Part shown: positions 6,173-8,802 of the stretch, one piece after another | How positions within the stretch are numbered: position 1 is the first letter of the stretch | Layout of the letters: every line of letters begins with the position of its first letter | Assembly: GCA_964425255.1 (NCBI GenBank) | Contig: CAYRMV010000133.1 | Span: 1 to 8,802 of the forward strand | Source: CAYRMV01 sp964425255 | GTDB lineage: Bacteria; Bacteroidota; Bacteroidia; Flavobacteriales_D; Crocinitomicaceae | DNA: 8,802 bases | Reading direction: 5' to 3' | Notes under the pieces: generated by a model | The model's input: the letters and a program-made list of their open reading frames with translations, nothing else | What the model was told of the DNA's origin: nothing | Databases searched by the model: none | Position numbers and translations under genes: made by a program

Positions 6173-6553
6173 ATGCATCACAATCAATTTAGTTTTTTGA
6201 TCCTAACTGGGTTCCTAATCGTTTTGATTTACCAAGAAATCCAGTTGATCAAATTGTATCGATTCTATAAAAAGAATGGTAAATCGGCTCTAGGGAAGAT
6301 TATCAAAATCTTCCAAACACCCGACTCCAATCCCATTTACAAAGTCAAAATCGAGAGTCTGAACTTAGCGTATTCAAAACATCGGATTAAGATCATTATA
6401 CTTTCAAGCTTATTTCCACTATTCCTGAGAAAGAATTTCAAGGTCTATTATCTGAATGACAGTGACTATTGCATGGTTGCTACGCCTTTGATGATTATAT
6501 TAGATTGGGTATTCGTCTGCTTGATTATTTTGTTGTTGAGTAAGTTGATGTAA
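6173..6553 (+). CDS. small two-helix membrane protein, DUF3592-like layout
   Basis: 126 residues from ATG 6173. A hydrophobic helix at about 6-20 (FSFLILTGFLIVLIYQ) is followed by a basic segment, then a beta-rich middle (LGKIIKIFQTPDSNPIYKVKIE), FKVYYLNDSDY (about 89-99), and a C-terminal helix at about 104-124 (LMIILDWVFVCLIILLLS). The layout of helix, small beta domain with a V-Y-Y-L segment, and helix is that of DUF3592-type membrane proteins, but the similarity is only by layout. The frame is open back to 6056, yet that stretch overlaps the lipoprotein gene and is very basic without sense, so ATG 6173, 13 bases after the lipoprotein stop, is the better start. Function is unknown. Confidence 0.62.
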   Translation: MHHNQFSFLILTGFLIVLIYQEIQLIKLYRFYKKNGKSALGKIIKIFQTPDSNPIYKVKIESLNLAYSKHRIKIIILSSLFPLFLRKNFKVYYLNDSDYCMVATPLMIILDWVFVCLIILLLSKLM

Positions 6554-6618
6554 AAAGTAAAATTTATAAAGTCATATTACATTTCTGATTATCCAACCCC
6601 CCTGCAAACAAAAAAACG

Positions 6619-6626
6619 TATCTTCG
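6619..6626 (+). promoter_or_regulatory. possible -7 promoter element (TATCTTCG)
   Basis: TATCTTCG differs by one base from the Bacteroidota -7 consensus TAnnTTTG and lies 35 bases before ATG 6662, in the only sizeable gap between two gene groups. No good -33 TTG is seen upstream. It would drive the pair of genes at 6662 and 7247. Confidence 0.25.
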
Positions 6627-6661
6627 GGAAAGCGCGGTAAAAACTGCAAAACACCATCAAA

Positions 6662-7228
6662 ATGACAAACACAACTCACATGACACGCATCCTGTTGGCC
6701 TTTTTACTGATTTCCGTGAGTTTCTTTGGACAAACCACCAATAACGATTCTGAAAATACGAAGGCTTTGAGCGACTGGAACGTACTTGAGCATGCCAATT
6801 ACACCATCAGCTACCCCTTAAGCTGGGAGCTGGATGAAAGTGGAACCATGGGCACGAGCTTTTTCATTTATGCCCCATCGGTTTCGAAAGAGGATCCATT
6901 TCGCGAGAACGTCAATTTATTGATCCAAGACCTAAGCGCTTACAACATTGACCTGAACCAGTTCACGGAAATTTCAGAAGGTCAAATTAAAACCATGATA
7001 ACAAATTCTACCTTGATCGAGAGCAAGCGCATAAAAGACGAGCGGGGAGAATACCACAAGATCATTTATTCCGGTGATCAAGGCATCTATCAGTTAACCT
7101 TTGAGCAATACTATTGGGTAATCGACAAAAAAGCCTACATCCTCACCTTCACATGCGAACAAGACAACTACGCCGAGATGGCGGAAATCGGTGAACGCAT
7201 TTTGAATTCGTTTGCATTTAAAAATTAA
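6662..7228 (+). CDS. secreted PsbP-related protein
   Basis: 188 residues with a cleavable signal peptide (TRILLAFLLISVSFFGQ, cut near residue 24); ATG 6680 would give a more compact signal and may be the true start. The mature part has the PsbP/DUF1795-type sequence pattern: YTISYPLSWELDESGTMGT (47-65), FRENVNLLIQDL (80-91), FTEISEGQIKTMI (101-113), and a final YYWVIDKKAYILTFTC (150-165) with IGERILNSF (176-184). In plants PsbP belongs to photosystem II; the many bacterial relatives are secreted single-domain proteins without known role, and no photosynthetic function is meant here. A single cysteine (C165) remains after signal removal. It is followed after 18 bases by a membrane protein gene, suggesting a two-gene unit. 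The family call is fairly sure, the function open. Confidence 0.8.
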   Translation: MTNTTHMTRILLAFLLISVSFFGQTTNNDSENTKALSDWNVLEHANYTISYPLSWELDESGTMGTSFFIYAPSVSKEDPFRENVNLLIQDLSAYNIDLNQFTEISEGQIKTMITNSTLIESKRIKDERGEYHKIIYSGDQGIYQLTFEQYYWVIDKKAYILTFTCEQDNYAEMAEIGERILNSFAFKN

Positions 7229-7246
7229 GATTCCGTTAGCAAGAAA

Positions 7247-7786
7247 ATGATCAAGACTTGGAAAGGAAAACCTACCGACCTGCTCTTAACGCTGGTGTAC
7301 TTCATCCTATACGGTAGTGGTATTCATATTTTGGTTGCAATCAAACATGCCGTCAAGCATCACAAGCCCATTATTCATGCAATCACAGATCCCTCCAGCA
7401 TTATACTTTCCTTTTTCCTCTTATTCTTCGTGTTATCTCCGGTATGGGTTTATTTCCGCAAGGTGCCACGACTCTTGAAACTAGATCCGATCAATCAGAA
7501 ATTGGAGATCCAAAAGCGCCGCAAAACGCTGCGCTACAACACAGATAAGATCAGATTCTATAAAAGGATCACCAAGTTCTTCTACATTTTAGAAATTCAC
7601 GCAACCTTTCATTCATCCAGAAATGGTGAATTTGAAAAAATGGCCACGTCGATCATTGTTCCAAATTGGGGCTTATCCTGGAACAAGAAAAAAATGGATG
7701 AAATTGTACAAGAACTGAAGGCCATGCAAGTAGAGGAGATCACCAGCAGACCCCACATTCCGATCCATGAGTATTTTTATAATTAA
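7247..7786 (+). CDS. unrecognised two-helix membrane protein with a cytosolic C-terminal domain
   Basis: 179 residues. Two hydrophobic helices at about 11-32 (DLLLTLVYFILYGSGIHILV) and 50-70 (SSIILSFFLLFFVLSPVWVYF) are separated by a His/Lys-rich loop (KHAVKHHKPIIH). After the second helix comes a basic, beta-rich region (LLKLDPINQKLEIQKRR, then LRYNTDKIRFYKRI), which looks like a small bacterial PH-like or DUF-type beta domain, and then a helix KKKMDEIVQELKAM near the C-terminus. No enzyme motif is seen. The positive residues after helix two suggest the C-terminal domain is cytosolic. It starts 18 bases after the PsbP-related gene and probably shares its transcript. I do not recognise the family. 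Confidence 0.68.
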   Translation: MIKTWKGKPTDLLLTLVYFILYGSGIHILVAIKHAVKHHKPIIHAITDPSSIILSFFLLFFVLSPVWVYFRKVPRLLKLDPINQKLEIQKRRKTLRYNTDKIRFYKRITKFFYILEIHATFHSSRNGEFEKMATSIIVPNWGLSWNKKKMDEIVQELKAMQVEEITSRPHIPIHEYFYN

Positions 7787-7829
7787 GGATAAAAAAACAA
7801 ACTGAAACTCCTTTGAACTTTTTGAACTA

Positions 7830-7842
7830 CCTTTTCAATTCT
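7830..7842 (+). repeat. 13-base direct repeat, copy 1 (CCTTTTCAATTCT)
   Basis: CCTTTTCAATTCT occurs here and again at 8769-8781. Each copy opens a pyrimidine-rich run of ATTC units in an intergenic space (7830-7866 and 8761-8802). The first run ends just before the ATG at 7876; the second may likewise precede a gene beyond the window. Confidence 0.4.
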
Positions 7843-7862
7843 GAATTCATAATTCTACATTC

Positions 7863-7870
7863 TTAATTTG
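7863..7870 (+). promoter_or_regulatory. possible -7 promoter element very close to a start codon (TTAATTTG)
   Basis: TTAATTTG matches TAnnTTTG except for the second base and lies 5 bases before ATG 7876. If used, transcription would begin at or next to the start codon, giving a leaderless or nearly leaderless message. The candidate -33 triplet at the usual spacing is CTG (7841-7843) instead of TTG. Confidence 0.25.
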
Positions 7871-7875
7871 CAACC

Positions 7876-8655
7876 ATGAAACTCCTCCTTGGCATCTTCC
7901 TTCTCCCCGCATTGCTTTGGGCCCAATCCAAAAGCGTGGAGACGATGGCTGCCGAACTGGATGCCCTGGCAGACGACGCATGGTTCTTCCTCCCCGATTC
8001 GAACGGTATCGACGTGTTTTACTGCGCGCGCTGTAACGAGAATTGGAAGTCAGCTTCCGAAAATACAAACCGCACAGCTTATTTTGACAAGGGATTAGTA
8101 AACTGGTCGGGTTCGGTTACAACAGTGAGTCTTCCGCCACGTGCTTTTGATGATACTCTAAGTAATTGGACACCGATTGATATGGGCGGACCGATCCAAC
8201 TGCGCATTACATTTGATCCAAACTTTACGGTGCGTGAAGCAGATGAGCGCTGCAACCAAAACCGCATGCTGAAAGAGTACATCTGGTCGAACAAACTATA
8301 CAAAGTAAGTCAGGAGGAATTTAACGATTTTCGGATCTATGTTCCCAAAGAGTCGGTTTACAAACGCCTCATACCGGACAGCATTTCCACTTACTTGGAA
8401 CGAGAACCATACTGGGGAACACAAAACTATCAAGGCGCATTATTCATCGACATGGATTATGACTGTTTTTTGTGCGAGGACTATCTTGTTTCGAATAAAA
8501 AATTTGAACGTGATCTGGATGAAGCTGCGCTTATCGCTGACGACAAATACATCCTGTTTCAGCAACTGATGAACTACTTCGGCATTCACGATGCAACCTA
8601 TCGCCTTTCAAAAGGAGAACGCTTGATCATCCAACAGGTTTACGATGCTGATTAG
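7876..8655 (+). CDS. unrecognised secreted protein with two CxxC pairs
   Basis: 259 residues beginning with a clear signal peptide (KLLLGIFLLPALLWAQ, cleavage near residue 17). The mature protein has two CxxC pairs, C50-A-R-C53 in FYCARCNENW and C197-F-L-C200 in DMDYDCFLCEDY, plus one further cysteine at C126. These could form disulfides or bind a metal after export. Between them lie aromatic and acidic segments such as YWGTQNYQGALFIDMDYD (179-196). The C-terminal part from 205 looks helical (RDLDEAALIADDKYILFQQLMNYF). No known domain is recognised. Base composition is high for the window (37 of 60 bases are G or C at 7921-7980), which marks it as backbone rather than island. ATG 7876 is preferred because the signal peptide starts exactly there. 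Confidence 0.75.
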   Translation: MKLLLGIFLLPALLWAQSKSVETMAAELDALADDAWFFLPDSNGIDVFYCARCNENWKSASENTNRTAYFDKGLVNWSGSVTTVSLPPRAFDDTLSNWTPIDMGGPIQLRITFDPNFTVREADERCNQNRMLKEYIWSNKLYKVSQEEFNDFRIYVPKESVYKRLIPDSISTYLEREPYWGTQNYQGALFIDMDYDCFLCEDYLVSNKKFERDLDEAALIADDKYILFQQLMNYFGIHDATYRLSKGERLIIQQVYDAD

Positions 8656-8715
8656 GCGGTGTCAGCCGAATCGGTCCATTTGTGGCTGTATGTGTTCCTT
8701 CAATTTAGATTATCA

Positions 8716-8745
8716 CTTCGTCAAGTACCCGGAATTTGATCGAAG
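8716..8745. other. imperfect hairpin downstream of the CxxC protein gene
   Basis: CTTCGTCAA (8716-8724) can pair with TTGA-CGAAG (8736-8745, one bulged T at 8740) around an 11-base loop, 60 bases after the stop of the preceding gene. No T-run follows, so it is not a standard intrinsic terminator; it might still act as a transcript 3' end or be chance. Confidence 0.28.
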
Positions 8746-8768
8746 TAGACAGGAGAGCGATCATTCTT

Positions 8769-8781
8769 CCTTTTCAATTCT
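8769..8781 (+). repeat. 13-base direct repeat, copy 2 (CCTTTTCAATTCT)
   Basis: Identical to 7830-7842 and again followed by ATTC-type units (8782-8802, to the window end). The stretch 8656-8802 holds no gene that I can support. Confidence 0.4.
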
Positions 8782-8802
8782 TCATTCTCCATTTTCAATT
8801 AT

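Noticed and set aside
7847..8569. Frames at 7847-8068 (-), 7889-8098 (+), 8079-8303 (-) and 8339-8569 (+)
   Set aside because: All overlap the secreted CxxC protein gene, which has a signal peptide and full-length frame; these are shadows of GC-richer coding DNA.
1..8802. CRISPR array, tRNA, rRNA, insertion sequence or integrase
   Set aside because: No regularly spaced repeats, cloverleaf, terminal inverted repeats or recombinase motifs were seen on either strand.

Overview
The window looks like a piece of a Bacteroidota chromosome, most likely from the Flavobacteriales. This rests on a secreted protein resembling the C-terminal part of the gliding/type IX secretion protein GldM, a string of small lineage-typical secreted and membrane proteins, AT-rich start regions with weak Shine-Dalgarno signals, and sequences near the TAnnTTTG promoter element. 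No RNA gene, transposase, integrase or CRISPR array was seen. All supported genes lie on the + strand.

Left part (1-4507), very AT-rich: the 3' end of an unrecognised gene (1-189), about 490 bases with little in them, then a tight three-gene operon (680-4507). The operon encodes (i) an N6-adenine DNA methyltransferase of the BsuBI/PstI (Eco57I-like) type, (ii) a protein whose first ~135 residues match the N-terminal helix-turn-helix domain of BsuBI/PstI restriction endonucleases but whose remainder is an OLD/ABC-type AAA ATPase instead of the endonuclease domain, and (iii) a 215-residue DUF4276/TOPRIM-like protein. The first two genes overlap by 8 bases; the last two are 2 bases apart.

My reading is that this is a hybrid anti-phage system. 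A restriction-modification pair of the PstI class seems to have kept its methyltransferase and the recognition domain of its restriction enzyme, while the cutting domain was replaced by an ATPase plus TOPRIM effector module of the OLD/PARIS style. The domain fusion is read directly from the sequence; the mechanism and the novelty are inference.

Right part (4596-8802), of clearly higher GC: seven small genes of host type. They are a two-helix CCC-motif-like membrane protein (4596-4913), a GldM C-terminal-like secreted protein (4965-5642), a lipoprotein (5665-6159) and a two-helix membrane protein (6173-6553) in one probable operon, a PsbP-related secreted protein (6662-7228) followed by a two-helix membrane protein (7247-7786), and a secreted cysteine-containing protein (7876-8655). 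Most have no assignable function. The change in composition near 4510-4595 is the likely right edge of the defence island.
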